64,000 bases of DNA from CAZNLH01 sp964573995 (lineage in GTDB: Bacteria; Gemmatimonadota; CAZMKB01; CAZNLH01): the NCBI GenBank assembly GCA_964573995.1, contig CAZNLH010000005.1, forward strand, positions 1 to 64,000, given 5' to 3'. The notes beneath the pieces are model-generated. The model had not been told where the DNA came from. It ran no database searches and saw only the letters and a list, made by a program, of their open reading frames with translations. Each line of letters opens with the position of its first letter. Within the stretch, counting starts at the first letter, position 1. Below are positions 35,883 to 44,863 of this stretch, piece after piece. The position numbers were made by a program, and so were the translations under genes.

Positions 35883-37454
35883 CTACCTCGGAGGGAACCA
35901 CCTTCCCCATGAGGCCTGTATCCTCAACTCCCCTTCCATTTCCACGTGGTCCTCCCCCACGAGGTGATCCCGGTTCTTTATCGATTCGAACCCCAGTCTC
36001 CCCCGAACGAACCACCTGTCCGACGGCTGGAAACGCGCTCCCGCGGAAAGCGACAGGTTCTTCTCCACCACCCCCGAGGGAAAGGGGATGTGACTGCTCG
36101 AGAACTCGGCCGGAAACGGATCCGTCACCCTTCCCTCACCCTTTCTCCTGTAGGCAGATGACACGTCGAAGATCCACGAGTTCAACGGGAAGAACTCGAT
36201 GCCCTCGGACAACTCGTCGAAGTCATTGCCGGGCGCCGCGCCCAGGCCCTTTCCGGCCTGCAGGTACCGCTCGAGTGAATCAGGGGCATTGTACGTGTAA
36301 TTGGTCACCTTGACATAACGGACATGCAGATTGCTGTGGGAAAGCCCGAACGGGTCGGCCCATGTCGCGCCGAGGGCCATGCCGAACTCGTTGGGTTCAA
36401 CCTCCTTGCCGTAGAATATCGGCCTTCCGAAGATGGACAACTTCACGTCATCCACGAGGAGTTGCACGGAGGCGGTCCACCTGCTCGACGGGGTAAAGTA
36501 GGCGTCAAAACCTACGAAGGAATTCATCTCGCGGGAAGTCGCGTTCTCAATCACTATGTAAGGCGAGAAGGGATTGAGTAGTGCCAGGTCGATCCCGGCA
36601 CCCTGTCTTCCATAAAGTGCGGACTCGAAGATTCCCATCTGCAACCAACCGCCAAGGCGGAAATCGATCCTGTGGGCCGACAGGTACCGCTGGACGCCGC
36701 TCTCTCCCCCATAGCCTGAAGGGAGGTCGCTGAGCCTGGCGAACATGCTTCTCAGGGCCAACCTGCGTCCACCCAGGCGCAGGAACAGATGATCGTACGA
36801 GAAGGGGTTCCGAGAGAGAAACAGGCTGGTGCCGGGGAAGGGAGACCAGTTCCGTTCTGTCCTCCCGATAAATAGCGTGATCCACCTCCCGCCGGCCAGG
36901 AGGTAAGAGTCTTCTATCCTCCCGGCGAGAGAAATGTCCTTTCTACCGAGATAGTACGGGTCATCGAAGAGGCCCTGGTCAACAGAAAAACGCGTAGAGA
37001 ATACCAGGGCCGGGTAACGGATCACCCCTTCCCCGGAGAAGAAGTAATCGGCATCTCCTCTATTTCTCTGAAGGACGGCATCCTCCCGTCCCACCCCCCT
37101 CAGGTAATATGCGGGCCCACCACCACCGTCACTTCTCAGTAGGCGGATATCCCCCGCGAATTCTCTCTCCAGGAGTTCAACCCATCCCCCCTCCACACCC
37201 CCCAATTTCTTCCGCCCCCCCGCCAGCCTCGCTATGGCCTCTGCAACCTCTCCCCTCGTATACGGACGGATAGAGCGGCTCAATTCCCGGAGATATCCCC
37301 GGTCCTGCAGGAGATCGATGTAGCGGTACGCCCAGTGATCCAGGTATAGGTACCGCGTGACCGGGCGCGCACAAAGCCCGCCCCCCAATGTGACAAGGGC
37401 CATCCCGCACAAGAAAATGCCCAGTTTAAGCCGGCGCTCATATTTCGAATTCAT
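35883..37454 (-). CDS. Wzi-like capsule/exopolysaccharide outer-membrane protein
   Basis: A signal peptide (KLGIFLCGMALVTLGGGLCA) precedes a short helical part with YRYIDLLQDRGYL, similar to S-layer or capsule-assembly N termini, and then a long barrel-like part. LFIGRTERNWSPFPGTSLFL, NPFSYDHLFLRLGGR and LLNPFSPYIVIENATSREMN match the general pattern of Wzi-family outer-membrane lectins that hold capsule on the cell surface. The 523 residues are in range. It sits inside the polysaccharide locus, which supports the call. The exact role is inferred. Confidence 0.72.
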   Translation of the reverse strand: MNSKYERRLKLGIFLCGMALVTLGGGLCARPVTRYLYLDHWAYRYIDLLQDRGYLRELSRSIRPYTRGEVAEAIARLAGGRKKLGGVEGGWVELLEREFAGDIRLLRSDGGGGPAYYLRGVGREDAVLQRNRGDADYFFSGEGVIRYPALVFSTRFSVDQGLFDDPYYLGRKDISLAGRIEDSYLLAGGRWITLFIGRTERNWSPFPGTSLFLSRNPFSYDHLFLRLGGRRLALRSMFARLSDLPSGYGGESGVQRYLSAHRIDFRLGGWLQMGIFESALYGRQGAGIDLALLNPFSPYIVIENATSREMNSFVGFDAYFTPSSRWTASVQLLVDDVKLSIFGRPIFYGKEVEPNEFGMALGATWADPFGLSHSNLHVRYVKVTNYTYNAPDSLERYLQAGKGLGAAPGNDFDELSEGIEFFPLNSWIFDVSSAYRRKGEGRVTDPFPAEFSSSHIPFPSGVVEKNLSLSAGARFQPSDRWFVRGRLGFESIKNRDHLVGEDHVEMEGELRIQASWGRWFPPR

Positions 37455-37475
37455 CTCGAACCGGTTGTCAATTCC

Positions 37476-38111
37476 CTACTTCGGGCTCAGGACCCCTGCC
37501 ACAAGTCTCTCCACCTCTTTATCCTTCGGGGAGGTATCGCGCAGGAAGGAAGTTACGAGGTGTATTATGACCATGTGCACGTCCTCGATCTGCTGCATGT
37601 TGGAAGAGGGGACAATAAAGGCCAGTGATGCCCGTTGAGCCAGTTCTCCCCCGTCAAAACCTGTCAGGCCTACCGTAAAGCCTCCCCGGGCTTTGGCCAG
37701 GTCGATGGCCCTGATGACGTTTCTCGAATTCCCGCTCCCGCTTATCCCGATTACCACGTCATCTGTCTCGAGGAGCGGATCCAGTTGCTCCACGAACACA
37801 GCCGTGTAATCCGAATCGTTCGCCCAGGCCGTAATCAGCGGGAGGTTGTCGGAAAGGCAGATCACCCGGAACCGCTTCCCGGCTCCGTTGATGGTCCCCT
37901 TTGCGAGGTCGCAGGCGAGATGAGACGCAGCGGCGGCGCTCCCCCCGTTTCCGAACGTGAAGACCTTCCTCCCCTCTTCACGGGCCGATCTCAGTACGTC
38001 GATGAGACCTTCCAATGATCCGACGGGGCATTCCATCAACAGAGAAGACATCTGAAGGAGGTATTGCGCTATGAAGGACTTACCGTCGCCTAAGACACTC
38101 TTCCCGTTCAA
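37476..38111 (-). CDS. gmhA: Sedoheptulose 7-phosphate isomerase (SIS domain)
   Basis: Converts sedoheptulose 7-phosphate to D-glycero-manno-heptose 7-phosphate. The SIS signature GNGGSAAAASHLACDLAKG, DVVIGISGSGNSRNVIRAID and SNMQQIEDVHMVIIHLV with its active-site Glu/His are present. The 211 residues match GmhA. The start is TTG 38111 with GGAGGGGAAT before it. The heptose kinase gene lies 12 bases upstream, so the two steps are coupled. GmhB and a heptose nucleotidyltransferase are not in the window. Confidence 0.88.
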   Translation of the reverse strand: MNGKSVLGDGKSFIAQYLLQMSSLLMECPVGSLEGLIDVLRSAREEGRKVFTFGNGGSAAAASHLACDLAKGTINGAGKRFRVICLSDNLPLITAWANDSDYTAVFVEQLDPLLETDDVVIGISGSGNSRNVIRAIDLAKARGGFTVGLTGFDGGELAQRASLAFIVPSSNMQQIEDVHMVIIHLVTSFLRDTSPKDKEVERLVAGVLSPK

Positions 38112-38122
38112 ATTCCCCTCCG

Positions 38123-39100
38123 CTACCTTCGGATGTTGAATATCGCCTTCGTCCCATCGCGCGAGAACGAGAACTGGAGTTCCCGGTATCCATTCATTAC
38201 CTCCCTGACCCTATCCTGGTGTTCGAGATTGCAATAGAGAAACAGGAAACCACCACCCCCTGCACCGCATATCTTTCCCCCCCGTGCTCCCGCCTGGATC
38301 GCCTTCCGGTACATGACATCGATCTCGGGGTTCGAGATCCCGTCTACCAGCGACCTCTTGATCCGCCAGCCCTCGTCGAGTATACCCCCTATCGCATCCA
38401 ATTCCCCCCCTCCCAGGACAGACCAGGTCATCTCCACCAATTTTACCATCCTGGAGAGGGGTTCCATGATCTCAGGGGTCTTCTTGCGCTGCTCCGCAAG
38501 GATGCCATCTGACTTCCTCGTCTTGTGCGAGAAGAACAGCAGGAACCTCGAAAAGAGCCTCTTCCTCTGCTCCTCATCGATAGGTACCTCCTCGGTCTCG
38601 ACGCTTCCATCATTCAGGAAGCGGAACATGCGAAATCCCCCGTAGGCCGCGATATACTGGTCCTGCTTGCCGATCGGCTTGCCCACGCGGTCTATCTCTA
38701 TCTCGCAGGCCCTCCTCGCCAACTCCTCCCTCGTCTTGATCTCCCCCTGATACAGGTACAGGGCATTGAGAAGCCCTACGGTCACGCTGCTCGAAGAACC
38801 GAGTCCCGTCCCCTCGGAGGGGATATCGGCGAGCGTGGTGATCTCGATGCCGTCCCGTATACCGGCCATCTTCATGGCCTCTCTGACGAGGTCATGCCGG
38901 ATCTCTTCCACACTGTCGACTATCTCCCGCTTCGAGTAGTTGACGTAAATCTTTCGATCAAACCGCCTTTTCACGATCACGTAGATGTATTTATCTATGG
39001 CGAAGGACACGACACACCCCATCCCCTTCTCATAAAATGACCTGAGGTCGGTCCCACCGCCCGCCAGGCTTACACGTAATGGCGTCTGGGTGATTATCAA
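38123..39100 (-). CDS. hddA: D-glycero-alpha-D-manno-heptose 7-phosphate kinase
   Basis: GHMP kinase. It starts IITQTPLRVSLAGGGTDLRS, has the ATP loop PSEGTGLGSSSSVTVG and IGKQDQYIAAYGG, and ends with KICGAGGGGFLFLYC. This set matches HddA of the GDP-heptose route, which phosphorylates C1 of the GmhA product. The start TTG 39100 has GGGGAGG upstream and overlaps the epimerase stop as TTGA. Related kinases act on other sugars, but the adjacent gmhA favours heptose. Confidence 0.88.
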   Translation of the reverse strand: MIITQTPLRVSLAGGGTDLRSFYEKGMGCVVSFAIDKYIYVIVKRRFDRKIYVNYSKREIVDSVEEIRHDLVREAMKMAGIRDGIEITTLADIPSEGTGLGSSSSVTVGLLNALYLYQGEIKTREELARRACEIEIDRVGKPIGKQDQYIAAYGGFRMFRFLNDGSVETEEVPIDEEQRKRLFSRFLLFFSHKTRKSDGILAEQRKKTPEIMEPLSRMVKLVEMTWSVLGGGELDAIGGILDEGWRIKRSLVDGISNPEIDVMYRKAIQAGARGGKICGAGGGGFLFLYCNLEHQDRVREVMNGYRELQFSFSRDGTKAIFNIRR

Positions 39101-40284
39101 CTGGTCCTCCCCTTGGGGCTTTCTTCCGAAAGACCCACCCTGCCTTCATTCATCGACGTGCCGCCTTCACGGCAGGAGAGGGTATCCCTGACCACCCCAG
39201 CCCTCTCCATCTCGGTAAATATCTCTCCTGAGGCATCGCGCACGACGTCGAGTTCACGTATCCAGCCGATGTAATCGGCCACGCTCTTCCCGGGGGAATG
39301 AGAAGGACTCCAGCCCAGTCGTTTCAATTTCGACGTGTCGGACAGGACATGCCGAGTGTCACCGAAGCGGAATTTCCCGGGCACCTCGAGTTTTATCTCC
39401 TCGCCCAGGACCATGGACACCGTCTCCGCGAATTCGAGGACCGTGTAACCGGTGCCTCCCCCGACGTTGAAGACCTTCCCGACGGCATCCTCCTCTTCCA
39501 TCACGAGAAGGTTGGCGGCCACCACGTCCTCGATATTGACGTAGTCCCTCAACTGGTGGCCGTCCTCGTAGACCACAGAGGTGTGCCCCCTCAAGGCGTT
39601 CAGGCAGAATATCCTGCATACGCCGGAATAAAGGTTGTGGAAGGACTGCCGCGGCCCCTGGACGATAGAGTAACGAAGGGCGACGGTCGGTATGTCGTAG
39701 CGACGCCCCAGGTTGAGGGAGATCATCTCCTGCGTGAGTTTCGAGAGACCATACTGGTTCTGAGGGTTTGCCTCCTCCTCGGTAGACCAATCAACCACCA
39801 TCTCGGAGCCGCATGCCGGGCAGGGATGCTCCCATTGCCCTGCCTCAAGGCGATGAAGGGAACGAATTGGTGGATGAAAGATACCGTGCTCTGGACACCT
39901 GTACCTGCCCTCGCCGTACACGGCCTGCGAGGACGCGACCACCACCCGATCGGGGCTGATCCCCTTCTCCACCATCACCTCATAGAGCAGCGCCGTCCCC
40001 ACGCTGTTCACGTGGAAGAAGGTACTGAAGTCCGGCATGTAATCCTGGTAAGCGGCGAAGTGGAAGATGACGTCCACACCACGGATCGCCTTTTCCACTG
40101 AAGACCGATCCCTGACGTCACCATGTATGAACTCGGCCCCATCGGGGAGGTACAGCGGCCTCCCGCCGGGGTGAATCTTGGGGTCGAGATTGTCCAGGAT
40201 GGCCACTTCATGTCCCATTTCAAGCAGGCGGTCCGCCGTATGGGAACCGATAAAACCCGCTCCTCCTGTGATCAGGATACGCAT
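39097..40284 (-). CDS. NAD-dependent sugar-nucleotide epimerase with a zinc-ribbon insertion
   Basis: Extended short-chain dehydrogenase: RILITGGAGFIGSHTADRL binds NAD, VVVASSQAVYGEG gives the catalytic Ser/Thr strand and NQYGLSK holds Tyr178 and Lys182. Between them is an insertion with CPEH (130-133) and CPAC (155-158), likely a structural zinc site. I know such an insertion from dTDP-L-rhamnose 4-epimerase-like proteins, so a 4-epimerase is likely, but the substrate is unproven. ATG 40284 has GGGAGGGG 3 bases upstream; the longer frame to 40380 crosses a hairpin and is rejected. It is the first gene of a run with hddA and gmhA. Confidence 0.85.
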   Translation of the reverse strand: MRILITGGAGFIGSHTADRLLEMGHEVAILDNLDPKIHPGGRPLYLPDGAEFIHGDVRDRSSVEKAIRGVDVIFHFAAYQDYMPDFSTFFHVNSVGTALLYEVMVEKGISPDRVVVASSQAVYGEGRYRCPEHGIFHPPIRSLHRLEAGQWEHPCPACGSEMVVDWSTEEEANPQNQYGLSKLTQEMISLNLGRRYDIPTVALRYSIVQGPRQSFHNLYSGVCRIFCLNALRGHTSVVYEDGHQLRDYVNIEDVVAANLLVMEEEDAVGKVFNVGGGTGYTVLEFAETVSMVLGEEIKLEVPGKFRFGDTRHVLSDTSKLKRLGWSPSHSPGKSVADYIGWIRELDVVRDASGEIFTEMERAGVVRDTLSCREGGTSMNEGRVGLSEESPKGRTS

Positions 40285-40328
40285 CGTCCCCTCCCGGTTG
40301 CAAATCTTTAAGATCGAGAAACTGTCTC

Positions 40329-40358
40329 CCTTGAACCCCGGACAAGGGGGGTTCAAGG
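40329..40358. terminator. Perfect 11-base hairpin between deacetylase and epimerase genes
   Basis: CCTTGAACCCC (40329-40339) pairs with GGGGTTCAAGG (40348-40358) around an 8-base loop. No T-run follows on either strand, so it may be a factor-dependent terminator, an attenuator or an mRNA-stabilising hairpin in the leader of the epimerase gene. Confidence 0.45.
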
Positions 40359-40439
40359 CCACATGAATTTTGCTTTCCAACGGCCCATCAATATCCTAAA
40401 CAAGATAGCGATGGACACTACATTTTGCACATGGGTAAA

Positions 40440-40467
40440 TTTATCATACAATATATCGAAAAGTCAA
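40440..40467 (-). promoter_or_regulatory. Candidate promoter for the epimerase-hddA-gmhA run
   Basis: On the minus strand TTGACT (40467-40462) and GATAAA (40445-40440) are 16 bases apart in an AT-rich stretch. Five and four of six positions match consensus. Transcription would begin near 40433, before the hairpin at 40329-40358. Confidence 0.38.
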
Positions 40468-40616
40468 GGGGAAAAACTGGGTTCTTTCGTGGGAAATGGA
40501 TTCCCATTACTGTAACATATTGATGACACACACGCCGGTCCCCGGCATCGTTCAGGCCAGTCAGCGAGTCGAACCTCTGCTGGGGAATATGTGACGAACG
40601 GCAGACTCAGGCGCCC

Positions 40617-41834
40617 TCATTCCCGACTGTCGATCTCCCAGGTACATTCGCAGGGTATATGAGCGATCGCCGCCTCCGGAAGATCCAATGCCCTGACGGT
40701 CTCTCCATCCTCGACGATCTTCGTCCTCGCGCGCCTCCTCCACCACCTTGCTGCGTCCCGCGGCAGTGCATGCCAATAATCATTCTTGCCGGACATGTAC
40801 CGAAGCAGTTGCTCGTAGAAGCGCATCGGGTATCTGCCGTTCGATCGTGCAGTTGCGTGCATGTAATCCGGGTGTACGTTTACCAACGCCATGCCTGAAT
40901 ATTGCTCAATGAAATCGATCTTGCGATACCATATCCTCGGCGTAGTTTCTCCCCTTATGAGAAAGAGTGTGTGATCCTGAGGCAACGTATAGGGCAATTC
41001 AACGAGATCACCTATGAAAAAAGGCCAGATGCTCATCGTCCCCCCGGGTAAGGTCTCGTAGGGATCGGTGTCGAAGAAAGACATGTCGTATTCGACCTCG
41101 AGTTCCTTCATCCAGTAGGGATTCCTCTGGGTCAACGGCGAGCGGAAGCCGACGGCCTTGTAGGAATCAAGATATTCATTTATCTTTGCGGCGCGCTCAA
41201 CGAATATCCTCCTTGAAAGGAATAACTTGCCGTCATGGAGCAGGCCGTGGATGCCGATCTCGAAACCCTCCTGAACGAGCGAATCGAGATAATCCCTGTC
41301 GACAGGATATCGTTCAGGCACTATGTTGAAAAGTGAACGGAAGCCGTATCCTTTTTCGAGATCTACAACCCTGGGGATCATCTTCAATCCATCTTCCGTC
41401 TCCACATCATGCGTGATTATGAAAGCAAACCTCCTTCCCCGGGGCCAGAACCCTATGTGGGATACCCGAGACAGGCCCTTTTTTTCCATCAATCGCCGCA
41501 GGAGTTCGAACTGAAAGCGGGCATACCTGTCTTCAACCGGCCACCTCAACCTTCCTCGCCTTTCCTGTGCGGGCATGTACGCCTTTCTGAGGGCATACTG
41601 CAAGAATCTCGGAATGAGCGGCTTCAAGTAATAGAAAACCCTCTTGGGAAGGCTTAGATCCCAGTGTCTCCTCCCGAAATGACCCTCGAGCAGTATGTCT
41701 TCCACATAATCGGTCAAGGAATCTCCGGCAACGGGAAGACCGCTTTCTACGGAACGATAGGCGTCCTCCCAATCCGCCTCCGTAAGTCCCCGGGCCACGA
41801 GACGCCAAAATACGTTTGGATGGTTATTCTTCAT
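40617..41834 (-). CDS. Polysaccharide deacetylase-like (NodB-fold) protein
   Basis: The core resembles carbohydrate esterase 4: AFIITHDVETEDG carries the metal-binding HD motif, EIGIHGLLHDGKLFLS the His-bearing second motif, and VGFRSPLTQRNPYWM the third. LVNVHPDYMH near the C terminus fits the catalytic histidine. The first 110 residues are a basic helical extension. There is no signal peptide, so it probably acts on precursors in the cytoplasm or is a variant of unknown substrate. ATG 41834 is taken as start; TTG 41858, overlapping the FemAB gene, is possible. Confidence 0.75.
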   Translation of the reverse strand: MKNNHPNVFWRLVARGLTEADWEDAYRSVESGLPVAGDSLTDYVEDILLEGHFGRRHWDLSLPKRVFYYLKPLIPRFLQYALRKAYMPAQERRGRLRWPVEDRYARFQFELLRRLMEKKGLSRVSHIGFWPRGRRFAFIITHDVETEDGLKMIPRVVDLEKGYGFRSLFNIVPERYPVDRDYLDSLVQEGFEIGIHGLLHDGKLFLSRRIFVERAAKINEYLDSYKAVGFRSPLTQRNPYWMKELEVEYDMSFFDTDPYETLPGGTMSIWPFFIGDLVELPYTLPQDHTLFLIRGETTPRIWYRKIDFIEQYSGMALVNVHPDYMHATARSNGRYPMRFYEQLLRYMSGKNDYWHALPRDAARWWRRRARTKIVEDGETVRALDLPEAAIAHIPCECTWEIDSRE

Positions 41835-41850
41835 CCTCGTAACACGATCT

Positions 41851-42891
41851 TCATGCAAAGTATTTGTAAAATGCCCTTCCGATCCCCCTGCAAACGAACG
41901 CCGGTGTATGCTTGATCAATACGTTCCCTATTCTAACCGGCAGACCGTTTAGGTTCGATGGCGATGATCTGGCAACAAAGGAATAACGCAGCGGCCGCTC
42001 CTCCGCCCCCCATCCATTCTTGAAACTTCGCAGCCCCGTGTTCCTCGTCCTGGTCTTCCCAAAATCGAACATATCATACTTGTTGAGGCAGGCCCATTCT
42101 ATGGCCTTCCACAGCACGAGATCATTGGATCCCATTCTTACGTAATCATAGTCAGAAGCACTGTACTTGTAAGTCACAGTGGACCCGTACTGCAAGAAAA
42201 CCGCCCCAGCCACCGGATGCAGGCCCTTGCGAGCGATGAGGACGAATCCCCTTTCGGTCTGGATGAAGCGATCCCATAGCAATTCAATGAATCTCCTGGG
42301 TTGCACCGGAACACCCAATCTCCTCCTTGTGCCGACCTGGAGTTCGTAAAAAAAGGATAGATCTCTCATTGAATGGCATCGATGCACCTCTATCCCGTTT
42401 CTAATGGCCTTCCTTATCTCGTACCGCACTCCCTTCTTCCTGAATTTCCTGAAGACGACATCGGGATCGTGATCCAGGTACAATTTGTGCATCACGAACC
42501 CATCATCGAAGTAGATATCATCCATAGGGGGGACGGAGGATCGAATTTCTATCGCCTTGAGACCCCTTCTTTCTCGCATGTCTCGAAGATATCCTATAAT
42601 ATATTGGAGGTCTCCGCCATCAGAACAAAGCGGCGGGCAATAATCTGAAAAAGGAAGGCAAACCCATCGCCTTCCCCCCAAGGGGCCGGATACCTCGAGA
42701 AAGGGGGCGCCTGCACGCACGTTCCCGGCGGAATCGATGCTTGCACAGGCATAAGGTTTGTATCCGTAAGCGTCTGAAAGGAGTCCCAGCCACTCAGGGC
42801 TATGAAATATGCACGAATCGGGATGGTTCTCGACGAAGTCTATCCATCGGTCGTCATCCAGTGGTTCTATGACCTCTATATTCACTTCCAT
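41851..42891 (-). CDS. FemAB-like acyltransferase (GNAT fold)
   Basis: The protein has 346 residues with FVENHPDSCIFHSPEWLGLL at the start and HPVAGAVFLQYGSTVTYKYSASD followed by LVLWKAIEWACLNKYDMFDFGKTR, the pattern of FemAB/BioF2-like proteins found in exopolysaccharide loci. FemX/FemA relatives transfer aminoacyl groups to cell-wall peptides; in polysaccharide loci the role is probably transfer of an amino acid or acyl group to a sugar. No signal peptide. It lies directly after a glycosyltransferase gene and next to the deacetylase-like gene. Confidence 0.78.
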   Translation of the reverse strand: MEVNIEVIEPLDDDRWIDFVENHPDSCIFHSPEWLGLLSDAYGYKPYACASIDSAGNVRAGAPFLEVSGPLGGRRWVCLPFSDYCPPLCSDGGDLQYIIGYLRDMRERRGLKAIEIRSSVPPMDDIYFDDGFVMHKLYLDHDPDVVFRKFRKKGVRYEIRKAIRNGIEVHRCHSMRDLSFFYELQVGTRRRLGVPVQPRRFIELLWDRFIQTERGFVLIARKGLHPVAGAVFLQYGSTVTYKYSASDYDYVRMGSNDLVLWKAIEWACLNKYDMFDFGKTRTRNTGLRSFKNGWGAEERPLRYSFVARSSPSNLNGLPVRIGNVLIKHTPAFVCRGIGRAFYKYFA

Positions 42892-42906
42892 TCCCCGCTA
42901 CTCCCC

Positions 42907-44079
42907 TCAGCAAGCGCCGTCAGCAGCCTCTTCAAATAGTTCGATCGTCTCCATCGCGTTGCTTTCCCACGAGAATGCCTGGGCCCTCTTGAGCCCCCTT
43001 TCCACCAAGTCCGCGGCTAGGGAAGGATCCGACAGCACGCTCCATATCGCATCGGCAAATTGTCCGGTGTTCAATGGATCGATCACCAGTGCCCCATCTC
43101 CGACAATTTCCGGTACCGCACACAAATTCGAAGCAATAACGGGCGTGCCGCACGCCATCGCCTCCAGTGGTGGTATCCCGAAGGTCTCCAGAGAAGACGG
43201 GTAGACAAACAGATCGGCGCACCTGTAAAAGCCGACCAGCTTGTCCCTCGGTAGAGAATCCAGGAAGAAAACACGCTCGGCTATCCCGAGTTCCCGGGCC
43301 GCTTCGCGCACCTTCTTACGATACCCCATGATACTGTTACCGATCATGATGACGTTGTGCGGAGCGTCGTGCATCCTGAGTACTTCCCTGAACGCCCTGA
43401 GGAAAGGTATCGGGTTCTTGTACGGCCTGATATCAGAAATCCACAACAGGTAATTTTCGTTGAATCCCACCTCCCTCCCCAACAATGCGTGATAATCGGA
43501 TTCCGGGCGTTCCATGTTGAATACTTCGTGATCCACGGATTCATAAATCACCCTTATCTTCTTGCCCGAAATTCCGCTCAACCTGATGATCTCACCCTTG
43601 GTAAAGTGGGAATTGGCGATAATGCGCACCGAACGACCGGCCTTCTTCCCAAACGAGAGCCGGTGATACAGCGAACGAAATAGCCCCACCTGCCTGGGAA
43701 AATAGAACTGTTGGAGTCCCGTGATCTTCCAGACCTCGCGTGCCTCCAATTTTCGGAATAGGGGGACAGGATTACAGGTATAATGGACATCTATACCAAA
43801 ACGCCCGCAAAGCCCCGGGATACCGATCTCCTGGAAGGCCAGCCTCTGCAGCCTGCTACTCCCGAACGAGACGTCTACAAAGTGCAGGTTGCGCCCCGGC
43901 GAATGAATGCGTTCCAGATAGAAAGTCTTTAGCGACGGCGTCACGAAGACATAAAATTCCATGGCGGGCGCGAGGCCCGGGTATGTCCGCAACATGCTTA
44001 CCCATATGCCAACAGCGCCGCTCTTCCCCGGAATCGTGGACAGGAGATCAACTCCCACGCTTATTCCCTTTGATCGCAA
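42907..44079 (-). CDS. Family 4 glycosyltransferase
   Basis: GT-B fold. The donor half has NYLLWISDIRPYKNPIPFLR, VIMIGNSIMGYRKKVREAAR, VFFLDSLPRDKLVGFYRCAD and PSSLETFGIPPLEAMACGTP, the E-x7-E donor-binding motif of GT4. The acceptor half begins GVDLLSTIPGKSGAVGIW. The track start is TTG 44079; GTG 44058 with AAAGGGA upstream is an equal candidate and removes seven residues. Donor and acceptor are unknown; it belongs to the repeat-unit assembly genes. Confidence 0.88.
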   Translation of the reverse strand: MRSKGISVGVDLLSTIPGKSGAVGIWVSMLRTYPGLAPAMEFYVFVTPSLKTFYLERIHSPGRNLHFVDVSFGSSRLQRLAFQEIGIPGLCGRFGIDVHYTCNPVPLFRKLEAREVWKITGLQQFYFPRQVGLFRSLYHRLSFGKKAGRSVRIIANSHFTKGEIIRLSGISGKKIRVIYESVDHEVFNMERPESDYHALLGREVGFNENYLLWISDIRPYKNPIPFLRAFREVLRMHDAPHNVIMIGNSIMGYRKKVREAARELGIAERVFFLDSLPRDKLVGFYRCADLFVYPSSLETFGIPPLEAMACGTPVIASNLCAVPEIVGDGALVIDPLNTGQFADAIWSVLSDPSLAADLVERGLKRAQAFSWESNAMETIELFEEAADGAC

Positions 44080-44098
44080 TACCCCCTACCCCCAAATA

Positions 44099-44830
44099 TC
44101 AGGTCTTCCTCGCTACCCAACAATAGTGTCCGGCGAACTTCAACTTTACGATATTTACCTCTTTCGCCGAAAGGCGTTTCAATTTCCCTACGATATTAAA
44201 GATGCGGTTCAACGGAGACTCGGATTCCCAGAATCTCATGCCTATCCATGATGAGATCCTTTCGTTGGAAACCCCCCTTATCAATTTTATAATGACGAGG
44301 CTTAAAAAATCGATCCCGGGGGCCAGAAGATTCAACCTGAAGCCGTTACGATCCAGCAAAGACTTCAGGCCGAAGGGGGTCATGTTGAAGGTGGACATCG
44401 CATGAAAGGGCTCCAGTTGAGCAACAGACCCGATAAAATAGCCTTCGCCCTTCGTAACCCTGCCGATTTCCGAAAGGCAGCGATCGGGCTCCTGTAGATG
44501 CTCCAGGACCTGCGCGGAAAAAACAATGTCAAATGACCGGTCAGGAAAAGGGAGGTTGATACCATCATACACTACAATGGGAGAATCGCTCGACTCTATG
44601 TCGACACCGGTCCACAGCAACCCCAGGCCCTCCAGAACCCCCTTGTGTGGACAGGACGGTCCACAACCAAAATCCAGGACACGAAACCGCGGGGGATCGT
44701 CCATTTCGCCACGAGAGACACCGTCCAGGGTTTCCTCCAAAATCGATATGGCGTCCCTCTGGCGACAATCGGTTGAAAGGATGAACTCGCTGAAAAGCCT
44801 ATAGAAGTCTGTATTGTCGACGGGTTTCAT
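44099..44830 (-). CDS. Class I SAM-dependent methyltransferase
   Basis: FRVLDFGCGPSCPHKGVLEG is the SAM-binding motif I and TGVDIESSDSPIVVYDG motif II. SFDIVFSAQVLEHLQEPDRC and IGRVTKGEGYFIGSVAQLEP are the later family motifs of UbiE-like enzymes. It probably methylates a sugar or the end of the glycan chain. ATG 44830 has AAGGA close upstream. It has 243 residues, flanked by glycosyltransferase genes. Confidence 0.85.
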   Translation of the reverse strand: MKPVDNTDFYRLFSEFILSTDCRQRDAISILEETLDGVSRGEMDDPPRFRVLDFGCGPSCPHKGVLEGLGLLWTGVDIESSDSPIVVYDGINLPFPDRSFDIVFSAQVLEHLQEPDRCLSEIGRVTKGEGYFIGSVAQLEPFHAMSTFNMTPFGLKSLLDRNGFRLNLLAPGIDFLSLVIIKLIRGVSNERISSWIGMRFWESESPLNRIFNIVGKLKRLSAKEVNIVKLKFAGHYCWVARKT

Positions 44831-44863
44831 GGTCCTTGGCGCCGCCCCCTTCGAGCCTTCCGG

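Larger units (their letters stand above)
40285..40616. other. AT-rich gap of 332 bases inside the polysaccharide locus
   Basis: No gene. It contains the hairpin at 40329-40358 and the candidate promoter at 40440-40467, both listed. The rest (40470-40616) carries the 3' flank of the deacetylase-like gene without further recognisable structure. Confidence 0.5.
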
